Source: an uncultured Eubacteriales bacterium
Lineage (GTDB): Bacteria; Bacillota; Clostridia; Christensenellales; Aristaeellaceae
NCBI GenBank assembly: GCA_902793245.1
Contig: CADBCX010000005.1
Coordinates: 1-48,690, forward strand
Reading direction: 5' to 3'
Length of the DNA stretch: 48,690 nt
The notes under the pieces were generated by a model, which saw nothing but the letters and a program-made list of their open reading frames with translations, did no database searches and was not told where the DNA came from. Positions within the stretch are counted from its first letter, which is position 1. Every line of letters starts with the position of its first letter. The translations under genes and the position numbers were made by a program. Positions 41,979 through 48,690 of this stretch are shown here, in pieces.

Positions 41979-43034
41979 ATGTATGACGTGAATTATCTGT
42001 CCACGTATCCGTTCTTTGAAAAGCAGCTGGAAATCTTTGGGGCTGTCGCGCTGCATGACGCGCTGACGGGTGTGATCGCACGACCGTTCATACTCGGTTT
42101 TGTTCACGCGCTCATCGACGCGGGCGCCCCTTTCACCCTGACGATGATCGACCTGGATAACTTCAAGGACATCAACGACAATTACGGCCACAAGACCGGC
42201 GACGCTGTGCTGGCTTCCGTGGGAGAAAAAACACGGGCTTTCTTTGGCACAGACGGGATTGTGGGCCGCTTTGGCGGGGATGAATTTCTGACTGTTTATT
42301 TAAAAAGCAACGCTTACGACGATATCCACGACCTGTTTGACGGACTATATTCCAGAACCGACGGGGTGTTCCGCAAGGAGATGACGGTAAACGGCGTGAC
42401 GACTTTCGTCACCGCCACCGTAGGCAGCGCGTCGTTCCCCGACAACGCCCGGGACTTTGACACCCTGTTCTCCCTGATCGACAAAGCGCTGTACCGGGGT
42501 AAGTCCAAGGGCCGCAACTGCTATATCATCTATGTGGAAAGCAAGCATGCCAGCCTGGAAATTCCCAAGATGAGCAAGCGCAGCCTGTACGACACCTTCC
42601 GCCAACTGGGCGCTGCGTTTGACGAGGAGGGCAGCGTCCATGAAAAACTGGCCTGGGCCTTCCGGACGATCGAGGAAAACCTGAGGATGCATCGGCTGCT
42701 GTGGATCGACGGAAAATATGTGATGCACGACGCGCAGACCGGGGATGTCCTGGGCGTTTATCCCGAAGTGGCGGGGATGATGAAAAACGGAATCTACGCC
42801 GCAACCAACTTCAGCGATATGTACAACTACAGCCACGCCCTGGCAGACGCGCTGAAATCAATCGGTATGGAATCCGCCCTCATCATGCAGGTGCATCACC
42901 GCCGAACGGAATTCGGGTATCTGGTGGTCTGCCCCGAAGTCCATACCATGCACCTGTGGCAGGACGAGGAAATCGCGGCGATTTATGTACTCTGCCGGAT
43001 GCTGGCCCAGGAGCTTATGAAGCAGGGGAAATAG
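41979..43034 (+). CDS. Diguanylate cyclase-like GGDEF protein
   Basis: A 351-residue soluble protein with the GGDEF domain at the N-terminus (about 22-185). DALTGVIAR, MIDLDNFKDINDNYGHKTGDAVL and RFGGDEF (GGDEF at 99-103) are intact, so c-di-GMP synthesis is plausible. No RxxD inhibitory site is seen before the motif. The C-terminal ~150 residues (LAWAFRTIEENLRMHRLLWIDGKYVM...FGYLVVCPEVH...IAAIYVLCRMLAQEL) look like a GAF-type sensor. That order, catalytic domain first and sensor second, is less common. The ribosome site is weak. The stop codon abuts a heptad repeat. Confidence 0.88.
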   Translation: MYDVNYLSTYPFFEKQLEIFGAVALHDALTGVIARPFILGFVHALIDAGAPFTLTMIDLDNFKDINDNYGHKTGDAVLASVGEKTRAFFGTDGIVGRFGGDEFLTVYLKSNAYDDIHDLFDGLYSRTDGVFRKEMTVNGVTTFVTATVGSASFPDNARDFDTLFSLIDKALYRGKSKGRNCYIIYVESKHASLEIPKMSKRSLYDTFRQLGAAFDEEGSVHEKLAWAFRTIEENLRMHRLLWIDGKYVMHDAQTGDVLGVYPEVAGMMKNGIYAATNFSDMYNYSHALADALKSIGMESALIMQVHHRRTEFGYLVVCPEVHTMHLWQDEEIAAIYVLCRMLAQELMKQGK

Positions 43035-43125
43035 AGGGATTAGGCAATAGTGACTGATGACCAACAATTTTATCAATTCAACGTACTCCTAATGCCTATT
43101 GCCTAATGCCTAATCACTATTGCCT
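43035..43125. repeat. Heptad-repeat hairpin between the GGDEF gene and prfA
   Basis: The left arm AGGGATT, AGGCAAT, AGTGACT (43035-43055) begins at the base after the TAG stop. The right arm is AATGCCT, ATTGCCT, AATGCCT, AATCACT, ATTGCCT (43091-43125). About 14 bp pair perfectly. The period is exactly seven but the unit sequence differs from the other elements. Confidence 0.85.
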
Positions 43126-43185
43126 AAATCATTCCGTGCCTTCTCCTCCCGGGGGAAGGCATTCGTTGATAGAGGGGGAACGCAG

Positions 43186-44247
43186 ATGGAAGCCCAGTTT
43201 GAAGCGATGGAAGGCCGGTTGGAAGAACTGACCGTGGCCACGGCCCAGCCGGAAATCATCGCCGACGTGCCCAAATGGCAGGCGATGCTGAAAGAAATGA
43301 AGCAATTGGAACCTGCCGTGACCGCCTGGCGGCAGTATAAACAAATGCTGGCCCAGATCGAGCAGGCGAAGGAAATGCGGGCCGACCCCGACCTGGCGGA
43401 CATGGCGGAGGAAGAATTAAAGGAACTGCTGCCCCGGGAGGAAGAAGAACGGAACCGGCTGCGGCTGTTCCTCATCCCCCACGACCCCAACGACGACCGC
43501 AGCGTGGTGATGGAGATCCGCCCCGGCGCGGGCGGCGACGAAGCGGCGCTGTTCGCCGCGCTGCTGCTGCGCATGTACCAACGCTACGCCGAGAGGAAGG
43601 GCTTTCAGTTTGAGCCCGTGGACATTTCCACCACCGAGCTCAAGGGCATCAAGGAAGCGGTGTTCACCCTGAACGGCGTCGGCGCGTTTTCCCGGATGAA
43701 GTTTGAGTCCGGGGTGCACCGCATCCAGCGGGTACCGGTGACGGAAGCGGGCGGGCGCATCCACACCTCCACCGCCACCGTGGCGGTGCTGCCGGAAGCG
43801 GAGGACGTGGAGGTGGAAATCAAACCTGAGGACATCCGCATCGACACCTACCGGGCTTCCGGCCACGGGGGTCAGTATATCAACCGCACCGACTCCGCCG
43901 TGCGCATCACCCACATGCCCTCCGGCCTGGTGGTCACCTGCCAGGACGAAAAGAGCCAGCTGAAAAACAAGGAAAAGGCCATGAAGGTGCTGGCCTCCCG
44001 GCTCTACGACCTGTACCGCTCGGAAAAGGACGCCGCCTACGCCCAGAACCGCAAAGCCCAGGTGGGCAGCGGCGAACGCAACGAGCGCATCCGCACCTAC
44101 AATTTCCCCCAGGGCCGCGTCACCGACCACCGGGTGGACCTGACGCTTTACAAAATCGACGCCATCCTGGACGGCGACCTGGACGAAATCATCGACGCCC
44201 TCATCCTGAAGGAACAAGCGGACAAATTGCAATCGCTGAGCCTGTAA
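43186..44247 (+). CDS. prfA: Peptide chain release factor 1
   Basis: A 353-residue protein of usual length. It recognises UAA and UAG and triggers peptide release on the ribosome. The GGQ loop is G228-G229-Q230 in [19 protein letters not shown]; the usual SGAGGQHVN is slightly changed. The RF1 stop-codon tripeptide P-V-T lies in [23 protein letters not shown], which sets it apart from RF2. ATG 43186 follows an AGGGGGA site; the longer reading from 43120 has no support. No prmC gene follows directly. Confidence 0.95.
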   Translation: MEAQFEAMEGRLEELTVATAQPEIIADVPKWQAMLKEMKQLEPAVTAWRQYKQMLAQIEQAKEMRADPDLADMAEEELKELLPREEEERNRLRLFLIPHDPNDDRSVVMEIRPGAGGDEAALFAALLLRMYQRYAERKGFQFEPVDISTTELKGIKEAVFTLNGVGAFSRMKFESGVHRIQRVPVTEAGGRIHTSTATVAVLPEAEDVEVEIKPEDIRIDTYRASGHGGQYINRTDSAVRITHMPSGLVVTCQDEKSQLKNKEKAMKVLASRLYDLYRSEKDAAYAQNRKAQVGSGERNERIRTYNFPQGRVTDHRVDLTLYKIDAILDGDLDEIIDALILKEQADKLQSLSL

Positions 44248-44282
44248 AGCCGCATAACAGGCTTTCTGCAGTTACGTTCAGG

Positions 44283-44560
44283 TATTTCCGGGGAACCGCT
44301 TTTTGGCGTGGCCATCAGCAGAAAAGCGACATGCTGGTTCCCATCATGAACACAGCGGCGATGATCGCTTCCGTCATCCTTGATGACACGGCGTTCGGAT
44401 ACGACAACTTCCCCATCGGCGCCCTGAACATTTTTCCTGCGACGCTTATCGTTTCCTTGAAGGCGGCCTGGCGGCGGTGAATGCCTTCCGGGGCGAATAT
44501 AGGAGCAATTCCTCCTGGGCAAGCAGCACGGAGGGCTATATGTATATGCACCTGCCAGGG
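44283..44560 (+). pseudogene. Possible degenerate gene fragment, unrecognised
   Basis: A reading frame through 44331 gives MLVPIMNTAAMIASVILDD, continuing to a TGA at 44478. The next frame (from about 44462) continues in plausible protein style: GGLAAVNAFRGEY, then a stretch to YMYMHLPG. A single-base shift would join them. I recognise no family and see no ribosome site. This spacer between prfA and the convergent NRPS gene holds only a weak AAAGCC/GGCTTT hairpin (44246-44265) otherwise. Confidence 0.25.
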
Positions 44561-44572
44561 GTTTTGTTTTCA

Positions 44573-47500
44573 TCATCGAATTGCCTTCAGGATTTCCGGC
44601 ACAATGATGTCCAGCGATGCGTCGTCCATCATCAGGTCATGCTCGTGGGGGGTTGCGACAATCCGCAGCTTTTCCGCGGAGCAATAGTACTCATAGTTGC
44701 CGGCGGAGTATTCCATCAGGGTTTCCCAATACTTTCGGCTTTCCTCCGGGACACCGGCCGGGATCTGCCGGGGCTTGAAATAGGTCGTAGAACCCGGATA
44801 GAAGGAAGGAAGAAAGGTCCGCAAATCCTCTGATACATGAAGGGCGTTTGTCACCACGGCTTCCAGCATGCCGTTTTCGCGCAGCTCGGCAAACAGCGGG
44901 CAGGTTTCATAGTATTCCCGGCTGAGCTGGGCGCTCATTCCGCTGAACAGCTTCACCAGGCGCTTCTCGCCCAAAGCATGGGAATCCAGCAGGAAAAGAT
45001 GCCTCACTTCTTCGCCTGCCGCCGTCAGCTGGCAGGCCATTTCATGGGCCACCACACCGCCGTAGCACCAGCCGCCCAGCAGATAGGGGCCCTGGGGCTG
45101 ACGGCGTTTCAATATCTCGATGTATTTTGCCGCGATGCGCTGAATGCCGTATTGCGCCTGATCCGGATGGTACAGGTTAAAGGGCTCGATCACCGAGAAG
45201 GATACCTGATCTTTGATCCTGCCGGCCAGCCGGTAATAGGCTTCGCTGCCCGTATTGCCCGTATGGACGAAAACCAGCTTCGGGCCTTTGTTTTCCGAAT
45301 ACACGCAGATTTCCGGCGGCGCTTTTTTCAGGGCTGCCGCTATTTTTTCTTTGGGTTCGGCATGCTGTTTCTCCGGCTGTTCCGCGAAAAGCGGCTCCTC
45401 CAGGATCTCCCGCCATCTGCGGATGGAAACATCGCCGGGGTATTTGCGTTCCAGGATGCCCATGATCCGGGCCAGATAAGCGCGGCGTTTGGCTCTCCCG
45501 AACGCGATGCGATGGGTCAGGACATAGAGGAAGGTTTCTTTTTCGGTGTGCGCGGCGATCACCTTCATCAGGCTGCTGTACTGCGGATCCATGGGCGTGT
45601 ATAAGATCCGGTTCCGCAGTTCGGCTGTCTCCCTGCTCCCGAAGGTTTTCGCCTCGATGATCTCCAGCGGGATTTTCCTGTCGGTGATCACCTGCTGGAT
45701 GACGGTCACGCCGTGGAACACGATGGCCGAGCGCAGTTCTTCGTTTTCCGCCGCAAGAATATCCAGCGCTTCCCGGAGATCCGCCTGCGATACAACGCTG
45801 TCCAGCTGCAGGACAACGACATTTTTGAAGCAGGCCCAGTCGGGGTGGATGATCTGGTCGAACAGCATTTCGTCCTGCCAGGAGGAAACGGGCAGGACTT
45901 TTTGAATGCGTTCGCCCCGCTGGGCAAAGCTGTTCCGCACCGTTTCATATTCCTTCGGCGTCCACAACTGTTCCCATACCACCTCCGCCGCATTCGCGAT
46001 TTCACGGAAAGAGTTCGCCTGCAGCGCCTGGAGGCTTCTGATTTTGATGCCCTGATCTCTCAGCCGCGACGTGAACACCATGGCGGTCAGGGACGTGCCG
46101 CCCAGGGCGGTAAAGCTGTCGTCCGGGGTGACCGGTTCATTGATTTCCAGCACTTCCGCCGCGGTGCACACAATGCGGTACATCAGCTCGCTGTCCAGCG
46201 CGCTGCCTCCGTTTCTTGCCCGCCTGGGCTGCGGCAGCTCGCTGCGCAGCACCTTGCCATTGGCGTTTCTGGGCAGGGCGTCCAGGCGCACCCAGATATC
46301 CGGCACCATATAAGGCGCCAGGTGTTTTTTGATTTCTTTCAGAATCGCGTCCTTATCCAGCTCCTGTTTCCCTTCATAATAGCAGCACAGATGGTCGGTG
46401 CCGCCCACCGTCTTTTTGACAACAACGAACGAACCGGCACTGTCGCCTGCGCCTGCGGCTGCTTTGGCGATCTGCGCCTCCACTTCTCCGGTCTCGATCC
46501 GGAAACCGCGCAGCTTAATCATATTGTCCGTCCGGCCCAGGAGCACATAACCGCCGTCGGCTGTACGCCTGGCCCTGTCGCCGGTGCGAAACCAAAGGCC
46601 GCCGTTGATTTCCACCCATTTTTCCGCGCTGGACGCCGGCAATTTATAATACTCCTTCGCCATAAAGCTGTTGGAGATCAGCAATTCGCCGGTTTCGCCT
46701 TCCGCCACCGGACGCAGCGCTTCGTCCACCAGCAGCGTTTTGGTATTGATATAGGGCGTTCCGACGGCGATCATCTGCTCATCGCCGTTGATTGTTTTGG
46801 ACAGCACGCCGCTGGTTTCCGTGCTGCCGTAGCTGTTGATCAGACGGTTCCCGGGGACATGCGGATGAAAAGCGCGCAGCTTTTCCCCGGCGGCGAAGAT
46901 CAGGACGCCGCTGATGTCATAGTCTTCCGCCAGGAAAGCCGCCAGGCCGGAGGGAAGAAAGATATGCGTGACCCGCGCCTGACGGAGAAACTGATACAGG
47001 GAGGCCAGATCCTTCCGCGCCGCTTCCGGCGCAATGCACACAGCGCCGCCTTTGGCCAGCGGGCCCAGCAGAAACATCTGCGTGCCAACAAACGCGAAGG
47101 AGGACATGACGCCGCTGCGGGTGTCCGCGTTCATCTCCGCCCCTTCATGGATGTTCATCCAGTCCGCAAGATGCACGAGAAAACCATGGGAATGCGGAAC
47201 GCCTTTGGGCTTTCCCGTGGTGCCGGAGGTGTACAGCAGCATGGCGGGGGAAGACGCCGTAAGCGAAGGACTGGAGAAATCCTGCCCGTTTCCCTGCGCC
47301 TGCCCGTCCAGGAAGATCACCCGGTCTGCGGGAAAATCCAGTTTTTTCCTCTCCCACAGTTCCCGCACGGTCAGAACCGCTTTGGCCTCGCAATCGTTGA
47401 GCATATAGTTCATCCGTTCTTCGGGATAGGCGTCATCAAAGGGGACAAAAACACCGCCGGCCCGGAAAACGGAAACAGCGCCCAGAATGATTTCCTTTGC

Positions 47501-47683
47501 GTAGGGAACATAAACGGCCGCGGCGTCGCCGGGATGAAGGCCGAGGGCGGCAAGGACGGAAGCAATCGAAGCGCTTCGGGCTTCCAGCTCGCCATAAGAC
47601 ATCTTTCCCCACATGTCCTCCACGGCTGTCTTTGCAGGGAATGCTGCGGCGGTATCATGAATCAGTTCATGTAAAAGTCTCAT
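44573..47683 (-). CDS. Single-module NRPS-like enzyme: A - PCP - truncated C - thioesterase
   Basis: A 1,036-residue protein. The adenylation domain (about 1-470) has YTSGTTGKPKG, NSYGSTET, FRTGDRA, GRTDNMIKLRGFRIETGEVE and NANGKVLR intact. The carrier domain has LGGTSL with S531 for phosphopantetheine. A shortened condensation-like region (about 575-770) has only one lobe, and its HHxxxDG site reads HRIAFGR, so it is probably inactive. The C-terminal alpha/beta-hydrolase thioesterase has GGWCYGG, putting Cys873 where Ser is usual; a late PHEHD supplies the histidine. The enzyme should load and release one acyl or aminoacyl unit. At the A4 core the usual FDxS Asp is Ala197 (FAFVG), hinting at a substrate without a free alpha-amino group. 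ATG 47683 is preferred over 47716. No partner genes are in the window. Confidence 0.88.
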   Translation of the reverse strand: MRLLHELIHDTAAAFPAKTAVEDMWGKMSYGELEARSASIASVLAALGLHPGDAAAVYVPYAKEIILGAVSVFRAGGVFVPFDDAYPEERMNYMLNDCEAKAVLTVRELWERKKLDFPADRVIFLDGQAQGNGQDFSSPSLTASSPAMLLYTSGTTGKPKGVPHSHGFLVHLADWMNIHEGAEMNADTRSGVMSSFAFVGTQMFLLGPLAKGGAVCIAPEAARKDLASLYQFLRQARVTHIFLPSGLAAFLAEDYDISGVLIFAAGEKLRAFHPHVPGNRLINSYGSTETSGVLSKTINGDEQMIAVGTPYINTKTLLVDEALRPVAEGETGELLISNSFMAKEYYKLPASSAEKWVEINGGLWFRTGDRARRTADGGYVLLGRTDNMIKLRGFRIETGEVEAQIAKAAAGAGDSAGSFVVVKKTVGGTDHLCCYYEGKQELDKDAILKEIKKHLAPYMVPDIWVRLDALPRNANGKVLRSELPQPRRARNGGSALDSELMYRIVCTAAEVLEINEPVTPDDSFTALGGTSLTAMVFTSRLRDQGIKIRSLQALQANSFREIANAAEVVWEQLWTPKEYETVRNSFAQRGERIQKVLPVSSWQDEMLFDQIIHPDWACFKNVVVLQLDSVVSQADLREALDILAAENEELRSAIVFHGVTVIQQVITDRKIPLEIIEAKTFGSRETAELRNRILYTPMDPQYSSLMKVIAAHTEKETFLYVLTHRIAFGRAKRRAYLARIMGILERKYPGDVSIRRWREILEEPLFAEQPEKQHAEPKEKIAAALKKAPPEICVYSENKGPKLVFVHTGNTGSEAYYRLAGRIKDQVSFSVIEPFNLYHPDQAQYGIQRIAAKYIEILKRRQPQGPYLLGGWCYGGVVAHEMACQLTAAGEEVRHLFLLDSHALGEKRLVKLFSGMSAQLSREYYETCPLFAELRENGMLEAVVTNALHVSEDLRTFLPSFYPGSTTYFKPRQIPAGVPEESRKYWETLMEYSAGNYEYYCSAEKLRIVATPHEHDLMMDDASLDIIVPEILKAIR

Positions 47684-47715
47684 GATCAAAATCTCTCTTT
47701 GTAAAATGATAAGCA

Positions 47716-47751
47716 AAAATTATATTACACCAAATGTCCAATAAATGTCCA
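47716..47751 (-). promoter_or_regulatory. NRPS upstream region with 11-bp-spaced direct repeats
   Basis: AATGTCCA occurs at 47733-47740 and 47744-47751 (TGGACATT on the minus strand), one helical turn apart. A TATAAT-like box follows toward the NRPS start. This looks like a regulator-binding site, but the -35/-10 pairing is unclear. Confidence 0.45.
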
Positions 47752-47797
47752 GTATATAGTTCCATCATTCCAATGATTCTTTCCTGAAAGCGGTTGA

Positions 47798-48157
47798 AAA
47801 TTGCCTGCAAAGACTGAAACGGAAAGCAAAGGCGGCGTCACCCTGGATGTGGCCGAAGACAGCAGCGAAAAGAAATATACGGAAGAAGTCTATCTGTCCC
47901 GGAAGGACGATACGACCTATACCTCCATTCTGCCTTCCAATCTTGCCGTAAAGACGGAAAACGGCATCGTGGGGCCGCAGGGGACGCTCACCTGGAAGGG
48001 CGAATTTGAACCCGGCCAGAGCGACAGCTCCGCCTTTGATACCAGCGTGGGCGGCGCGGTATCCGTGCAGGCCGCCTCGCTGGACAGCAAGGCGCTGGTC
48101 AACAAGCGGGCTGATATGAAGCTGGATGGTTTCCCCAGAAAACTCCCTGTTCCCTGA
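47798..48157 (+). other. Open frame of 119 codons, probable gene remnant
   Basis: An open frame with protein-like composition (KKYTEEVYLSRKDDTTYTSI, GPQGTLTWKGEFEPG, VGGAVSVQAASLDSKALV) but no ATG, no ribosome site and a TGA directly before it. It reads like a beta-rich secreted-protein piece. It may be a remnant left beside the NRPS gene; I do not recognise a family. The rest of the 47684-48281 spacer holds the NRPS upstream region and the rpsT promoter. Confidence 0.35.
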
Positions 48158-48206
48158 ATCGTAATCTTCTCCATCAAAAAGATAAAGAAAAAAACAGAAA
48201 AAAGTC

Positions 48207-48235
48207 TTGCGTTTTCTTTTTTTCTGTGGTAATAT
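48207..48235 (+). promoter_or_regulatory. Promoter of rpsT
   Basis: TTGCGT (48207-48212) and TAATAT (48230-48235) are spaced by 17 bases. A short GCTGAT/ATCAGC hairpin (48243-48255) lies in the leader. Confidence 0.7.
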
Positions 48236-48281
48236 AGTCGATGCTGATTATCAGCAAGTATCCATGAGGAGGTGAAGGAAG

Positions 48282-48545
48282 TTGCCCAATATTAAGTCCG
48301 CCATGAAGCGCGTGAAGGTGAGCAAAACCAAGAACCTGCGGAATCGTATGGTGAAGACCGGCGTGAAGACCGCCGTGAAAAAGTATCAGGTCGCCCTGAC
48401 CGAGGGTGTGGCCCCCGCCAGCGCGCAGCTGAGCGCCACCACCTCCGCTATTGATAAAGCGGTTTCCAAGGGCGTTATGCACAAGAATACCGCCAACCGC
48501 AAAAAGGCGCGTCTGGCTAAGGCTCTGGCCAAAGCGAACGCTTAA
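48282..48545 (+). CDS. rpsT: 30S ribosomal protein S20
   Basis: An 87-residue, very basic protein: PNIKSAMKRVKVSKTKNLRNRMVKTGVKTAVKKY, ending HKNTANRKKARLAKALAKANA. It binds 16S rRNA in the small subunit. Translation starts at TTG 48282, with GGAGGTGA upstream. A UUG start is also used by E. coli rpsT, where it matters for autoregulation, so weak initiation may be shared. It has its own promoter and terminator. Confidence 0.96.
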   Translation: MPNIKSAMKRVKVSKTKNLRNRMVKTGVKTAVKKYQVALTEGVAPASAQLSATTSAIDKAVSKGVMHKNTANRKKARLAKALAKANA

Positions 48546-48558
48546 TTGCTTGCCTTGC

Positions 48559-48587
48559 AAAACCCGCTCATGGCGGGTTTTTTCTTT
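48559..48587 (+). terminator. Terminator of rpsT
   Basis: The stem AAAACCCGC (48559-48567) / GCGGGTTTT (48573-48581) is followed by TTTCTTTTC. Confidence 0.88.
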
Positions 48588-48671
48588 TCTGAAATGAAAG
48601 GAGAAAACCCTTGCTATTTCAAGACTTTCAGGATAGAATAAAAAGGAATAATCACTGATTCAGGAGACGCT

Positions 48672-48690
48672 ATGTTAGCCATCGTGGGCC
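48672..48690 (+). CDS. Start of an unknown gene (3' partial)
   Basis: An ATG with an AGGAGA site five bases before it opens a frame (MLAIVG) cut off by the window end. Six residues are too few to name it. Confidence 0.5.

Overview
The window reads as a piece of chromosome from an uncultured, GC-rich member of the Clostridia (Bacillota), probably a gut or rumen anaerobe. This rests on strong GGAGG-type ribosome sites, a Soj/Spo0J-type parAB beside dnaA, a tungsten/molybdopterin aldehyde oxidoreductase with its ferredoxin, and a very large Cna-B surface protein. It also rests on intergenic repeats of a kind I associate with gut Clostridia. A Christensenellales/Aristaeella-like origin is a guess from gene style and was not tested.

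Layout. 2-13060: the 3' part of a giant surface adhesin (beta-helix start, then about 30 immunoglobulin-like isopeptide domains), followed 27 bases on by a secreted oligopeptide-type binding protein (13088-15571). 15697-18773, minus strand: parA, parB and a beta-lactamase-fold serine hydrolase. 18915-20685: a small unknown gene and a divergent fusion of a macro-like domain with a TIR domain. 20701-21124: probable replication origin, then dnaA. 22533-25081: an orphan amino-acid binding protein and murA. 25341-27933: a Phd/ParE-type toxin-antitoxin pair running straight into uvrB. 28038-32693: an acetyltransferase, a PflX-type radical SAM enzyme, an HtrA protease and a CxxC-repeat secreted protein. 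33136-34374: a TM1266-type hydrogenase regulator and a NitT/TauT-type binding protein behind a structured leader. 34437-38191, minus strand: a YdhY/YdhV-type ferredoxin and aldehyde oxidoreductase operon behind another structured leader, plus an unknown acidic protein. 38544-44247: an RlmI-type methyltransferase, a GH17 glucanase-like protein, a GGDEF protein and prfA. 44573-47683, minus strand: a one-module NRPS-like enzyme with a degenerate condensation domain and a cysteine-type thioesterase. 48282-48545: rpsT, then the first codons of another gene.

Intergenic DNA is unusually rich in repeats. Five spacers carry hairpins or arrays built from 7-base tandem units of loose form AGTNNRG. Two other spacers hold long perfect or near-perfect inverted repeats that look like small non-autonomous (MITE-like) elements. 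One holds a chain of compact GC-rich hairpins.

The most promising unexplained items are the heptad hairpin family, the macro-TIR fusion beside the origin, the two attenuator-like leaders next to metal/redox genes, the short NRPS with its Cys thioesterase, and the non-LPXTG tail of the giant adhesin. No tRNA, rRNA, CRISPR array or complete insertion sequence was seen.
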